This document shows, piece after piece, positions 27,280-36,626 of a DNA stretch of 64,000 nucleotides. Origin of the DNA: Chloroflexota bacterium (lineage in GTDB: Bacteria > Chloroflexota > Anaerolineae > Aggregatilineales > Phototrophicaceae). The notes beneath the pieces are model-generated. The model was given only the letters and a program-made list of their open reading frames with translations, was not told the origin of the DNA and did no database searches. Position numbers and translations under genes: made by a program. How positions within the stretch are numbered: the stretch's first letter is position 1; the number at the start of each line of letters is the position of its first letter. The DNA lies in the NCBI GenBank assembly GCA_011523515.1, contig WTGO01000074.1, forward strand, positions 62,001-126,000. The letters run 5' to 3'.

Positions 27280-28061
27280 CAATGCATAAAGTCCGCCAGG
27301 AATTGTGCAAATCGCCCGGCATTGCATGCTTCTGTATATTGCAGAATCGCCTCGCCATCCAGCTGATACAGAGGATAACAGCTTGTGGGGGCGGCGCCTG
27401 AAGGGGCTTCGGCTATGAAGTCGCAGCCGGGATAGGGGATGATCACGCCGTCGAGCGTGCGCTCCAGCTTGTCGACGACTCGCTCGACCGTCGCGATTAC
27501 CACATCAGCGACGTAGACCAATTCCATGTCGATGCCCAAATTGTTATTGAGTAGCACGTTGCCTTCACGGTCGCCGGCCAATCCGTGAATCACAGCCACA
27601 TCGCAGGGTATGGCCGGGAAAGCCAGCAATTCATCGCCAGAATAGGGGTCAATAACCGTCTTGACATCGGGCCGCAGCACCGGCAGATCGGTGCCCAGCC
27701 AGGCGCGGGACGGCATAAAGCCGCTGCCGGATATCTGCGCGCGGATGCCCATCACCAGGCTGGCTTCCGTCTCTTCCAGCACCTGAATGCGCTGCTGCTG
27801 AGCATACTGGGTAAACATCGGCGCGAATCCAAAGGCCTCGAGGCCGACGTAGGCCGACCGCACCGTCTGAACGCAATCGCCGCCGATGAGCAGGTCAGAC
27901 TCCAAACCACCGGTGAAGCTAAGCAAGGTTAGGTCTCGCGGCGGCTGCCGGCGGCGCAAGAGCGCCTTCACATAGCTAAGCGGCCGCCGGTAAAGCGTCA
28001 TTCCGCCCAGCGCCAAGGTGTCGCTGTCTTTGACGATCTCCGCCGCTTCTGCCAGCGACAC
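27276..28061 (-). CDS. CoA-transferase family protein, alpha subunit (IpdA/GctA-like)
   Basis: The 261-residue protein matches the alpha subunit of class I CoA-transferases, close to glutaconate CoA-transferase subunit A and IpdA: DTLALGGMTLYRRPLSYVKAL, RDLTLLSFTGG, GFMPSRAWLGTDL, DPYSGDELLAFPAIPCDVAVIHG. It starts at GTG 28061; the in-frame sequence extends further upstream without a standard ATG. IpdAB-type pairs open a steroid-derived ring-CoA intermediate, while GctAB-type pairs move CoA between acids. The likely beta partner is about 3.6 kb away on the same strand (31634-32458). The stop codon lies inside the MITE target duplication. Confidence 0.82.
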   Translation of the reverse strand: MSLAEAAEIVKDSDTLALGGMTLYRRPLSYVKALLRRRQPPRDLTLLSFTGGLESDLLIGGDCVQTVRSAYVGLEAFGFAPMFTQYAQQQRIQVLEETEASLVMGIRAQISGSGFMPSRAWLGTDLPVLRPDVKTVIDPYSGDELLAFPAIPCDVAVIHGLAGDREGNVLLNNNLGIDMELVYVADVVIATVERVVDKLERTLDGVIIPYPGCDFIAEAPSGAAPTSCYPLYQLDGEAILQYTEACNAGRFAQFLADFMHC

Positions 28062-28154
28062 ATAGCGACCTGGCGCTAAATTTCGTCCGGGGTCAATGGC
28101 AACATTCTCGTTTCGGCACAGACTTGCGCATAATTTACGGTTGCTTTTGCATGT

Positions 28155-28183
28155 TTCTCAGAGTAGCCATCTTAACTTATACT
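28155..28183 (+). promoter_or_regulatory. Predicted promoter of ctpA
   Basis: TTCTCA (four of six consensus bases), a 17-base spacer and TATACT at 28178-28183 predict a transcript start near 28190. This excludes the GTG at 28185 as the ctpA start and supports the ATG at 28224. Confidence 0.65.
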
Positions 28184-28223
28184 GGTGCGAGAAGGAAAGC
28201 TCTACATCGTCTGGAGTAGGCTG

Positions 28224-29411
28224 ATGAACTGGCTGCAGTCACAAATAGAAAATCCGCGAATAAGCGGGTCTATCTGTCTGGCCGTCATGGCATTCTGCGT
28301 CGGATTCGCCGCTGGCCATCTATCCGATTTGCGAACAATCGCGCTCACCGATACCGACCAAGCATTTGAGCCCTTCTGGGACGCCTACACCGTCATCGAA
28401 TCACGCTACGTTGACCAGGTAGAAGTCGACTCTCTGGTCGATGGCGCCATTGAGGGCATGGTGGATTCCCTGGATGACGAACATAGCGGTTATATTCGCC
28501 CGGAACTTTACAAACGCAGCACGGACTTCTCGGGAGAGTTCACCGGCATTGGTGTCTTCACGCGAACCAATGAGGAAACAGGCGCCATTGAAGTGACGAC
28601 GGTGATTCCGGACTCGCCGGCTGAGGCTGTCGGCGTCATGCCGGGCGACGAATTCTATGAAGTGGACGGCCGACGCGTCATCGGCATTTCCCAAGCTGAA
28701 TTGTCGGCGCTCGTGCCCGGTCCGCGCGGCACAACTGTAACGATCACATTCAGACGAGACGGCGAGCTGGTTACCTTCGAGATCGCGCGCGACACCTTCC
28801 CCTTACCCAATGTCTCGTTTGAAATCGTCGGCGACAACATCGCCCATATCGCCATGTTAGACTTTAACGACCTTTCGCGCGCGCAGCTGGACGAAGCCTT
28901 AAAAGCCGTCGACATCGCCAGCGCAAACGGCCTCATCTTTGACATACGCGACAATCCCGGCGGCACGCTGTCCAGCGCCATCGAGATCGGCAGCGCATTT
29001 ATAGAGGATGGCGTTCTTCTGCGACAAGTGGCGCGCGATCAAAGCGAAGAGGTCACGCGCACGAGCGGCGGCTATGCCGATATCGATGTGCCCATCGTCG
29101 TCCTGGTCGACGAAACCAGCGCCAGCGCGTCCGAAGTCATCGCAGGCGCTATGCAGGATTACGGCGTTGCCACCATCCTGGGCGAGACGACCTTCGGCAA
29201 AGGCACTGTGCAAAATATCCCGTCGCTCTCCAACGGCGGCGGCCTGCGCATCACCGTACGCCGCTGGCTGACCCCTAACGGCCATTGGATTCACAAGCAA
29301 GGCATTACGCCCGACATCATTGTGGAATGGAATCCCGATTCCGATGACAAAGACGAAGACGATATCCAGTTAAAAGCCGCGGTCGACTACCTGGACTCTT
29401 TGCGCGACTAA
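28224..29411 (+). CDS. ctpA: C-terminal processing peptidase, S41 family
   Basis: Start is ATG 28224 (GGAG nine bases upstream); the GTG used in the ORF track lies at the predicted promoter. The 395-residue protein has an N-terminal membrane anchor, the YVDQVEVDSLVDGAIEGMVDSLDDEHSGYI entry region, a PDZ domain (VIPDSPAEAVGVMPGDEFYEVDG) and the S41 catalytic core. The core shows DNPGGTL, then ETSASASEVIAGAMQDYG with the serine, and TFGKGTVQ with the lysine. It cleaves proteins from their C termini outside the membrane. Targets are unknown. Confidence 0.95.
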   Translation: MNWLQSQIENPRISGSICLAVMAFCVGFAAGHLSDLRTIALTDTDQAFEPFWDAYTVIESRYVDQVEVDSLVDGAIEGMVDSLDDEHSGYIRPELYKRSTDFSGEFTGIGVFTRTNEETGAIEVTTVIPDSPAEAVGVMPGDEFYEVDGRRVIGISQAELSALVPGPRGTTVTITFRRDGELVTFEIARDTFPLPNVSFEIVGDNIAHIAMLDFNDLSRAQLDEALKAVDIASANGLIFDIRDNPGGTLSSAIEIGSAFIEDGVLLRQVARDQSEEVTRTSGGYADIDVPIVVLVDETSASASEVIAGAMQDYGVATILGETTFGKGTVQNIPSLSNGGGLRITVRRWLTPNGHWIHKQGITPDIIVEWNPDSDDKDEDDIQLKAAVDYLDSLRD

Positions 29412-29466
29412 TCTGGCTCGCTGACGTATACTTGGTAGCGCTGATTTGCAGGCGGTCGGGTCATGC

Positions 29467-29495
29467 TAGTCAAATCGCGCTTCTGGTGCTATAGT
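29467..29495 (+). promoter_or_regulatory. Predicted promoter of secG
   Basis: TAGTCA (four of six), a 17-base spacer and TATAGT at 29490-29495 lie 42 bases before the secG ATG. Confidence 0.5.
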
Positions 29496-29536
29496 GCTTG
29501 GGTTACGATCTCGAATTATCTTAGGGAGTCGCGCAG

Positions 29537-29764
29537 ATGGGCGCAGTCTTACAAATCTCGTCAATCGTCATCTCGATCGTGCTGATCGTCCTGATTTTGC
29601 TCCAGGTCAAAGGCGGCGCCTTGGGCAGCCTGCTGGGCGGCGATGCCGGTGGCGGAATCGCCCGGACACGGCGCGGCCTGGAAAAGACGCTCTTTCGCAT
29701 CACCATATTCTTGTCGATCTCATTCCTGGGCATTGCGCTATTTGCGGTGTCAGCGCCAGGATAG
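29537..29764 (+). CDS. secG: Protein translocase subunit SecG
   Basis: The 75-residue protein has two membrane helices (ISSIVISIVLIVLILLQ and LFRITIFLSISFLGIALFAV) joined by the SecG signature QVKGGALGSLLGGDAGGGIARTRRGLEK. It completes the SecYEG channel. It is encoded apart from yajC-secDF. AGGGAG lies nine bases before the ATG. Confidence 0.95.
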   Translation: MGAVLQISSIVISIVLIVLILLQVKGGALGSLLGGDAGGGIARTRRGLEKTLFRITIFLSISFLGIALFAVSAPG

Positions 29765-29861
29765 ATTCCCTGCGCCGGTGGCGTAATCCGCTCGTGAACG
29801 ACAATTGCTCGGCGAATTGTAACGATTACAGGACGCCGATTTTGGTTGAGTGAGGCCATTT

Positions 29862-31637
29862 ATGTTGCGCGGCTTTCGCTGGCAATTGATCGCGCTGCTG
29901 ATCGCGCTTGCCGCCTGCGCCGCCGCCGTCCTATTCCGAATCAGCCGTCAGTCCGCGCTGCAAGCGACTGCCACAGCCACGCCACTGTTCTCTGAAACAA
30001 ACGTAGTCGAATCGCGGACGCCGACAGCAACCAGCCTGCCGGCGACAAACGAGACCTCTCCAACCGGGCGCAGCATCATTGCCGCCCCCGCGGCTACTAC
30101 CTTCCGCGAGGGACTTGTCGGCAGCATACAGCGGATCAATCCGCTCTTCGCGCACTTAAACCCTCCCGATCAGGATATTGCGAGTCTAATTTTTGAGGGG
30201 CTCTTCGCCATTAACGACTATGGCGAAGCCGTGCCGCGCCTGGCCGCGGAACTGGTGACATCCAGCGACGGGCTCGAATACGTTGTCAGGCTGCGCAATG
30301 ACATCAAGTGGCAGGACGGTATGCCATTTACCGCGGACGATGCCATCTACACATTCTCCATGCTCAGCGCAGCCGAATACGCTGACTTCTCCACGACGGC
30401 CTCATTTTGGCAGACCGTGGAAACGCAGAAGCTGAGCTCTGATCTCTTGCGCTTTCGACTGGTCCAGCCCTTCAGCAGTTTCCCGGTGCTGTTGAGCATC
30501 GGCATCTTGCCGGAGCACGCTCTGCGCGGCACGTCAGTGCTCGACCTCGCCAGCCATCCCTTCAATCTCACGCCGATTGGCACAGGACCCTACCAGCTCG
30601 CTGCCCTGCATTCTGACGCTGCACAGACAATTACCGCGGCGCATCTGCAGCGTTCGCCTACTCATCGCGAGCGGCAGGACGCGCAGCTCGGTTTCCTGTT
30701 TCGGGATCTGATATTCCGGTTGTTCGACAGCACTGAAGACGCGATTGGCGCCTATGAGTCGGGAGACATCGACGCCCTCGCGGTCAGAGGACCGCCGTAT
30801 CGACTGCTCGCGCTCCCACAGAGCCAGCACTTCCGCCAGGCGCTTTCGGAGCTAGGCGTATTGATTTTCAATTGGAGCGATTCGCCCTTTACAGAGCGAA
30901 GGGTCAGGCAGGCGCTTGCGCTCAGCCTCGACCTGCCGCAATTGGCGCAGGCGCATGCCGGCGCCGCAGCCGTATTGGCGGACAGCCCGTATATCTTGGG
31001 ATCGTCCGTCTATCAGCCGAGCGCCTTCTGGCATACTTACGATTTGGAAAAGGCGAACACACTACTTGCTGCAGTTGAACTTGCCCCCTCAGCGGCAACT
31101 GCAGGAGACACAGACGATGAAGAAGACCCCGAACAAATTGCGCCCTACCGCCTTCTGGTTGAGGACTCTGGTCAACTGCGGGAATTGGCCGGGGACATCG
31201 CCGCGCAATGGCGGCAACTAGGCATGGATTTCTCAGTCGAGTCGGTCGACGCCCGTACATTGAGCAACCGTCTCGAATCCGGCGAGTTTGACGCGGCCAT
31301 TGTTACTCAGCGCATCGGCGCCGATCGCGATCTCTTTCGCTTTTGGCACCCCGCCCAGCATGGCGGCGGGGGCAATTATGGCGCCGCTAGCCACAACGAA
31401 ATGGCCGAGCTCATCGAGATTGCGCGTGGAGAAACCTATGCCGGGCGCCGCGCCCTGCTCCATCAGCAGATTCAGGAAGTCTTCGCAGAGCAGGCGCTGG
31501 CCATTCCACTCTACTACCCGCTGCTCACCTATATCGCGCGCGACAGCATCGAAGGCCTTAGGCTTGGCTTTCTGACTTCTCCAGCCGATCGCTTCCGCGG
31601 GATTCAGCACTGGCGGCCGGCGACCTTGGCCGGCTAG
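29862..31637 (+). CDS. ABC transporter peptide-type (family 5) binding lipoprotein
   Basis: Start is ATG 29862 (GAGG six bases upstream) rather than the GTG four codons earlier. The N terminus MLRGFRWQLIALLIALAAC fits a lipobox. The mature part has the SBP family 5 layout of DppA/OppA: INPLFAHLNPPDQDIASLIFEGLF, VVRLRNDIKWQDGMPFTADDAIYTFSML, and a C-terminal region ending in LPLYYPLLTYIARDSI. It would bind a peptide, opine or similar solute. No permease lies next to it; the DppBC-like genes near the right end have their own binding protein. It overlaps the convergent CoA-transferase gene by four bases (CTAG). Confidence 0.85.
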   Translation: MLRGFRWQLIALLIALAACAAAVLFRISRQSALQATATATPLFSETNVVESRTPTATSLPATNETSPTGRSIIAAPAATTFREGLVGSIQRINPLFAHLNPPDQDIASLIFEGLFAINDYGEAVPRLAAELVTSSDGLEYVVRLRNDIKWQDGMPFTADDAIYTFSMLSAAEYADFSTTASFWQTVETQKLSSDLLRFRLVQPFSSFPVLLSIGILPEHALRGTSVLDLASHPFNLTPIGTGPYQLAALHSDAAQTITAAHLQRSPTHRERQDAQLGFLFRDLIFRLFDSTEDAIGAYESGDIDALAVRGPPYRLLALPQSQHFRQALSELGVLIFNWSDSPFTERRVRQALALSLDLPQLAQAHAGAAAVLADSPYILGSSVYQPSAFWHTYDLEKANTLLAAVELAPSAATAGDTDDEEDPEQIAPYRLLVEDSGQLRELAGDIAAQWRQLGMDFSVESVDARTLSNRLESGEFDAAIVTQRIGADRDLFRFWHPAQHGGGGNYGAASHNEMAELIEIARGETYAGRRALLHQQIQEVFAEQALAIPLYYPLLTYIARDSIEGLRLGFLTSPADRFRGIQHWRPATLAG

Positions 31638-32458
31638 CCCGACTTCTCCCGCAGCAGGATGTCCCGCAGCAAGGCTTTGCGGGCGGCGCCACCTAGCGTT
31701 TCAAGTTTGCGCGTACCCAGCGGGTCTATTTCCTCGCGCAGTAGCCGCAAGTCTTCCGGTTTAGGCGGCGCCGTTTCCGCCAGTTCCGGCGCGATCTCCA
31801 GATCAAAGCCGGTCTTGCGGCGTACGCGCTCGACACTGACGCCCGGATGGACGCTGACCAGCCGCATCCGCCCGCCCTGCCAATCAAATTGGCCCAAGTC
31901 AGTAATCAAATAGCGCGGTCCCCCGCCATGTCTCCGCTGCGGCGTGTGCCCCAGGCCGCTGATAAAGTCGATCTTCTCGGCAAAGGTCAGGCGCGTGTGA
32001 CGCGGTACATATAGGTAGCTGTGATCGTACTGTGGCGTGACATCGGGGATGCCGCCGCTGCCCGGCAGGCGCATTCTCGGCCTGTCGTAGTCCTTGCCGA
32101 AAGCGATATTGTTCATGTTGCCATGCGCATCAACTTGCGCCGGCCGGAAGAATTCCTTGGGCTGAAATTTGGGCAATATCTCGGCGGCGCCGGCGGCGAA
32201 TCCCAAGTGGATCAAGCCTTTGCCCACCCAAAGATCTTCGATGCCGGCAATGCCCAGCGGTCCCCAGCCCGGCACCAGCGCCTGTCCAATTGCCGATGTA
32301 AAACGAGCGCGCGGCGCATAGCGAATCTTGCCCAGGATCAAGCCCGCGGATACCAGCGGCGTATTGATGCCCTGCGCCCAAACATCGCCGTCGTTCACTT
32401 GGCGCGAGATGCAGACGCTGATCAGCTCATCAATGGAATAGTCGGGGTCGACAGACAA
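31634..32458 (-). CDS. CoA-transferase family protein, beta subunit (IpdB/GctB-like)
   Basis: The 274-residue protein aligns by motif with the beta subunit of class I CoA-transferases (NTPLVSAGLILGKIRYAPRARFTSAIGQ, DLWVGKGLIHLGFAAGAAEILPKF, ITDLGQFDWQGGRMRLVSVHPGVSVERVRRKTGFDL). At the place of the family's catalytic Glu-x-Gly I read AIG, so the CoA-accepting glutamate seems absent, as described for IpdAB-type hydrolases. It starts four bases after the tyrS stop, so it is probably in the tyrS transcript. Its alpha partner lies about 3.6 kb away on the same strand. Confidence 0.75.
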   Translation of the reverse strand: MSVDPDYSIDELISVCISRQVNDGDVWAQGINTPLVSAGLILGKIRYAPRARFTSAIGQALVPGWGPLGIAGIEDLWVGKGLIHLGFAAGAAEILPKFQPKEFFRPAQVDAHGNMNNIAFGKDYDRPRMRLPGSGGIPDVTPQYDHSYLYVPRHTRLTFAEKIDFISGLGHTPQRRHGGGPRYLITDLGQFDWQGGRMRLVSVHPGVSVERVRRKTGFDLEIAPELAETAPPKPEDLRLLREEIDPLGTRKLETLGGAARKALLRDILLREKSG

Positions 32459-32462
32459 GGCG

Positions 32463-33713
32463 CTACTCGCTGCCGCCGTTGGGTTTGATCAAACGCACGA
32501 ATTGTCGTTTGCCAACTTGCAGCACCGCGGGCAGCATTTCCTGGGTAATTGTGGCCTGCAGGCTGTCCACCTTCTCTTCGTTAAGACGGACGCCATTCTG
32601 TTGAATCAGCCTTTTGGCTTCGCCGCGACTGCCGACCATCTTGAGACGCACCAGGATATCGCGGATTTCTTCCTCAGCCGGTACAACTGCCTGATCCATA
32701 TCAGCCGGAAGCCCGCCCCCACCGCGAAAAACTTCGTTCCAGCGCAGTTGCGCGGCATCGGCGTCTTCCCTACTGTGAAAGATGCTGACGATTTCGCGCG
32801 CCAGGCCCATCTTGGTTTCATTCGGATGCAATTCGCCCGCCGCAAGTTTGGCGTCCAGCTCATTAACTTGCGCCGGCGTCCAGCCGAGAATCAGCTTGTG
32901 AAAGACGCCCATGGATTTGTCGGGCAGGCTCATGACCTTGCCGAACATATCCCAAGGCTCGGATAGCAGCGGGATATGATTGCCCAGGCTCTTCGACATT
33001 TTCACTTCGCCATCGGTACCCGGCAGGCTTTCGCCCATAATGATGGCGACCTGCGGCTTCTGCCCCAGCCCGGTTTGCAGCTTGCGACCAGCCACCAAGA
33101 TATTAAACAGCTGATCTTGACCGCCCACCTGCACATCGGCTTCCTGCGCCACCGCGTCATAAGCCTGCATCAGCGCGTAGAAGAACTCATGCAGATAAAT
33201 CGCCTTGCCCTCGTCGATGCGCTTGGCGAAGTTTTCCCGCACCATGAATTGTTGGACCGTAAAATGGCTCGCCAGCCGGATGATGTCGGCGAAGTCGAGC
33301 GGCGCCAGCCATTCGTCGTTGCGCCGCACGCGTGTACGCTCTTCGTCCAGTATCTTGAATGCCTGCTCGGCATAGGTGCGCATGTTGTCTTCCACGTTGC
33401 GCATGGTCAGCTGATCGCGAGCGCTATCCTTGTCGGACGGGTCGCCTATCAAACTGGTGAAGGTGCCGACCAGGAATGTGACATCGTGGCCGAAGTCCTG
33501 AAACTGCCGCAGCTTGCGCATCGTGATGGTATGCCCCAAATGCAAGTCCGATGTGCGCGGGTCATAACCGCAATAGACGCGCAGCGGCCGTCCTTCCCGC
33601 TCGCATTCCTGCAAGCGCGCGCGCAGGTCTTTGGCCATGTTGGCGCGCGTCTCATCATCGCCATAGGCCGTGCCTGACATCAGCACTTCGACTTGTTCGT
33701 CAATCGTAGCCAT
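32463..33713 (-). CDS. tyrS: Tyrosyl-tRNA synthetase
   Basis: The 416-residue class I synthetase charges tRNA-Tyr. The ATP motifs are HLGH (residues 58-61, in YDPRTSDLHLGHT) and KMSKS (in GEVKMSKSLGNHIPL), with the tyrosine-pocket GGQDQLFN segment between. The C-terminal S4-type RNA-binding domain is visible as GSRGEAKRLIQQNGVRLNEEKV. The HLGH variant and length fit the TyrZ-type group. It is transcribed away from alaS. Confidence 0.97.
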   Translation of the reverse strand: MATIDEQVEVLMSGTAYGDDETRANMAKDLRARLQECEREGRPLRVYCGYDPRTSDLHLGHTITMRKLRQFQDFGHDVTFLVGTFTSLIGDPSDKDSARDQLTMRNVEDNMRTYAEQAFKILDEERTRVRRNDEWLAPLDFADIIRLASHFTVQQFMVRENFAKRIDEGKAIYLHEFFYALMQAYDAVAQEADVQVGGQDQLFNILVAGRKLQTGLGQKPQVAIIMGESLPGTDGEVKMSKSLGNHIPLLSEPWDMFGKVMSLPDKSMGVFHKLILGWTPAQVNELDAKLAAGELHPNETKMGLAREIVSIFHSREDADAAQLRWNEVFRGGGGLPADMDQAVVPAEEEIRDILVRLKMVGSRGEAKRLIQQNGVRLNEEKVDSLQATITQEMLPAVLQVGKRQFVRLIKPNGGSE

Positions 33714-33752
33714 CGTAGCTTCCTATCGGGTCATACCTGTTCTCAACTCGCC

Positions 33753-33761
33753 AGTATACCA
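33753..33761 (-). promoter_or_regulatory. Predicted extended -10 of tyrS
   Basis: The minus strand reads TGGTATACT, an extended -10 element, about 40 bases upstream of the tyrS ATG. No -35 was assigned. Confidence 0.5.
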
Positions 33762-33775
33762 CAGGCATACGCCCC

Positions 33776-33804
33776 TATTCAGACGGGATGGCGCTCGTTA
33801 TAAT
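33776..33804 (+). promoter_or_regulatory. Predicted promoter of alaS
   Basis: TATTCA, a 17-base spacer and a perfect TATAAT at 33799-33804 predict a leader of about 60 bases before the alaS ATG. The -35 has only three consensus matches. Confidence 0.55.
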
Positions 33805-33870
33805 TCTCGCCGATTCGCGACCGTTCGCGCGACATTTACGACCGCCGTTTAGCCGGAGCGAGACAAGTAT

Positions 33871-36567
33871 ATGAAACACATGAGCAGCGCCGATGTACGC
33901 GAGGCCTTTCTCGACTTTTTTGAGGAAATGGGGCATCGTCCCATCGCTTCTTCGTCTCTCGTACCGGCGGACGACCCAACACTGCTCTTCGTAAACGCCG
34001 GCATGGTGCAGTTCAAAGACGTCTTCCTCGGCCTGGACAACCGCGATTATAGCCGCGCAACCACATCGCAAAAGTGCATGCGCGTCAGCGGCAAACATAA
34101 TGACCTGGAGAATGTCGGTCCCTCGCCGCGCCACCATACCTTCTTCGAGATGCTGGGAAACTTCAGCTTCGGCGACTACTTCAAGCGCGACGCCATCAAA
34201 TATGCCTATACGCTGCTGACCGAAGTTTATGAGCTCCCCGCCGATCGCCTCGTCTTCACCGTCTACGAGAACGATGATGAAGCCTACAGTACCTGGGTTG
34301 ATGAGCTGGGCGTCGATCCCAGGCGAGTGGCTCGCATGGGAGCGTCCACCAACTTCTGGCAAATGGCCGATACCGGCCCCTGCGGACCCACGTCCGAAAT
34401 CCACTGGGACAAGCTGCCGCAGCTGGGCGAAGCCGAGATCATCCCCAAGCTGCAAGCCGAAGATGACCGCTTCCTGGAGATCTGGAATCTGGTCTTTATG
34501 CAGTTCAATCGTCAGCAAGCCGATCCTGATCATAGCGGCCGATGGGACCTTCCCTTGCCGGCGCCGGGCGTCGACACAGGTATGGGGCTGGAACGCATCG
34601 TCTCGATTCTGCAAGGCGTAGACGCCAACTACGGCACCGACCTCTTCATGCCTATAATTCAGCGCATCCAAGTGCTGACCGGCCACCGCGATGCCGAGCG
34701 CGACGCCAACATCGTGCCCTACCGCGTTATCGCCGACCACATCCGCGCAGCCGTCTTCCTGATCAGCGATGGCGTCTATCCCGGCGCCAAAGGGCGCGCC
34801 GCCATCCCGCGCATTGTCATCCGGCGCGCGGCCCGCTTTGGCAGGGAGATCGGCTTCGACCGTCCCTTTCTGGCCGATGTCGCCCAGGCCGTCTTTGATG
34901 TAATGGGCGAGCATTTCAGCGAGTTGCTTGATCAAGCGGAGAGCATCAAACGCGTCATCACGCTGGAAGAGGAACGCTTCGGCCGCACGATGGATCGCGG
35001 CCTGAATGAACTCGACGAAATGCTGGCCGCACTGGGCGCCAGCGGCAGGCTGTCCGGCGCCGACGCCTTTTACTTGAAAGCCACGCTCGGCTTGCCCTTT
35101 CAAGTCACCAAAGATGTAGCGGAAGAGCGCGGTTTCAGCGTGGACGAAGCGGGCTTCGTCGCGGCCGAAGCCGAACACGCGCGCATCAGCGGCGGCGGCC
35201 AGGCCATGGGCGAGATCGAATCCGGCCAATTCTATTGTCAGCTGCTGGCGGACCTGCAAACCGCGGGCGAGCTCGGCGGCAACGGCGTCGACTACGCTCC
35301 CTACTCAGACGAGCCGGTCGAAACTAAAGTACTCGCCCTGGCGCGAGACGGCGCGCGACTGGAAAGCGTGATTGTCGGCGAATCGGTGGAAGTCATCCTG
35401 GCACAGACCCAATTTTATGCGGAAGCCGGCGGCCAGGTTAGTGATACCGGAACCATAACAGGCGACGGTTGGGCGATTGACGTCATCGAGATGAAGCGAC
35501 CGCTATCCGGGCTGATCGCCCATGTCGGCGAAGTCGTCGAAGGCAATCCCGCAGCCGGCGCCAGCGCGACCGCATCCCTTGATTCCGCGCGCCGCCGGGA
35601 CATCATCCGCAACCATACGGCGACTCACCTGCTCCACGCCGCCTTGCGCAACAGCCTGGGCAAACACGTGCAGCAACGGGGCTCGTTGGTCGCGCCCGAC
35701 CGGCTGCGCTTCGACTTTTCGCACCCGGAAAAGGTCTCGATCAGCGAGCTGGCGCAAATATCGGCAGCGGTTAATGACGCGATCCTCTCCAATTATCGCG
35801 TTTATGGCGAAGAAAAGTCGCTGGAAATCGCCCGCCGCGAAGGCGCCATGGCGCTCTTCGGCGAAAAGTACGACGACATTGTAAGAACGGTCGCGATCGG
35901 CAACGGTCAGGAGCGTTACAGCTATGAACTCTGCGGCGGCGTCCATGTGGATTCCACCGCCGAAATCGGAGGTTTTGTCTTCACCAGCGAAGGCAGCGTC
36001 AGCGCGGGCATCCGCCGCGTAGAAGCCCTGACCGGGCGCGCCGCCAGCGCTTATTTCAGCGAGCAGCTGCAAACACTGGCCGGCATTGCTGAGCGGCTGG
36101 GCGCGGCGCCCGATCAGATTGCGCGCCGGCTTTCCGATCTGCAAGGTGAACTTTCCGCCGCGCAGCGTGAGATCGATAATCTGCGCCGGCGACAAGCCAG
36201 GCATGACTTCGACAACATGATCAACGATGGCTTGGAAAGCCTAAACGGCGTGCAGGCGCTGGTCGCCGAGCTCGATAATACGCCGATGGAGACCATGCGT
36301 GAGATGACCGATTGGTTCCGTAATCGCGTCGACAACGGCGTCATGGTGTTGGCCAGCGACATCGACGGACGGCCACAAATCGTCGTCGCCGTATCCGATG
36401 CGCTGGTCAAAGACGGCATACGCGCCGGCGATTTGATTAAGCCGATCGCGAAAGTCGTAGGCGGCGGAGGCGGTGGACGCCCGCAAATGGCGCAGGCCGG
36501 CGGGCGCGACAGCAGCAAAATCGCCCAGGCGCTGCAGACTGCGCGTGAGCTGCTGGCGGATTCGTAA
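33871..36567 (+). CDS. alaS: Alanyl-tRNA synthetase
   Basis: The 898-residue class II synthetase charges tRNA-Ala. The N-terminal catalytic core contains LLFVNAGMVQFKDVFLG, CMRVSGKHNDLENVG and GMGLERIVSILQG. The editing domain carries the zinc motif HTATHLLH and CGGVHVDSTAEIGGF, which clear misacylated Ser and Gly. The C-Ala DHHA1-type end contains GGGGGRPQMAQAGG. Length is normal. The long ORF on the opposite strand (33775-35259) is a shadow of this gene. Confidence 0.98.
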   Translation: MKHMSSADVREAFLDFFEEMGHRPIASSSLVPADDPTLLFVNAGMVQFKDVFLGLDNRDYSRATTSQKCMRVSGKHNDLENVGPSPRHHTFFEMLGNFSFGDYFKRDAIKYAYTLLTEVYELPADRLVFTVYENDDEAYSTWVDELGVDPRRVARMGASTNFWQMADTGPCGPTSEIHWDKLPQLGEAEIIPKLQAEDDRFLEIWNLVFMQFNRQQADPDHSGRWDLPLPAPGVDTGMGLERIVSILQGVDANYGTDLFMPIIQRIQVLTGHRDAERDANIVPYRVIADHIRAAVFLISDGVYPGAKGRAAIPRIVIRRAARFGREIGFDRPFLADVAQAVFDVMGEHFSELLDQAESIKRVITLEEERFGRTMDRGLNELDEMLAALGASGRLSGADAFYLKATLGLPFQVTKDVAEERGFSVDEAGFVAAEAEHARISGGGQAMGEIESGQFYCQLLADLQTAGELGGNGVDYAPYSDEPVETKVLALARDGARLESVIVGESVEVILAQTQFYAEAGGQVSDTGTITGDGWAIDVIEMKRPLSGLIAHVGEVVEGNPAAGASATASLDSARRRDIIRNHTATHLLHAALRNSLGKHVQQRGSLVAPDRLRFDFSHPEKVSISELAQISAAVNDAILSNYRVYGEEKSLEIARREGAMALFGEKYDDIVRTVAIGNGQERYSYELCGGVHVDSTAEIGGFVFTSEGSVSAGIRRVEALTGRAASAYFSEQLQTLAGIAERLGAAPDQIARRLSDLQGELSAAQREIDNLRRRQARHDFDNMINDGLESLNGVQALVAELDNTPMETMREMTDWFRNRVDNGVMVLASDIDGRPQIVVAVSDALVKDGIRAGDLIKPIAKVVGGGGGGRPQMAQAGGRDSSKIAQALQTARELLADS

Positions 36568-36612
36568 GTCATTTCAGGCCCTGTCGCGTTCTACTCCCGG
36601 CGCATCTCGTCG

Positions 36613-36618
36613 TATACT
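36613..36618 (+). promoter_or_regulatory. Predicted -10 of the baseplate-J-like gene (leaderless)
   Basis: TATACT ends nine bases before the ATG at 36627. Transcription would start at or within three bases of the start codon, giving a leaderless or nearly leaderless transcript. No Shine-Dalgarno sequence is present, which agrees with this. Confidence 0.45.
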
Positions 36619-36626
36619 GCTAATTG

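Noticed and set aside
28185-28223. GTG start of ctpA in the ORF track
   Set aside because: It lies two bases after a predicted -10, before the expected transcript start; ATG 28224 has a Shine-Dalgarno.
33775-35259. 494-residue ORF opposite alaS
   Set aside because: It is antisense to the catalytic half of a complete alaS and has no recognisable protein motif; high GC makes long antisense frames common.
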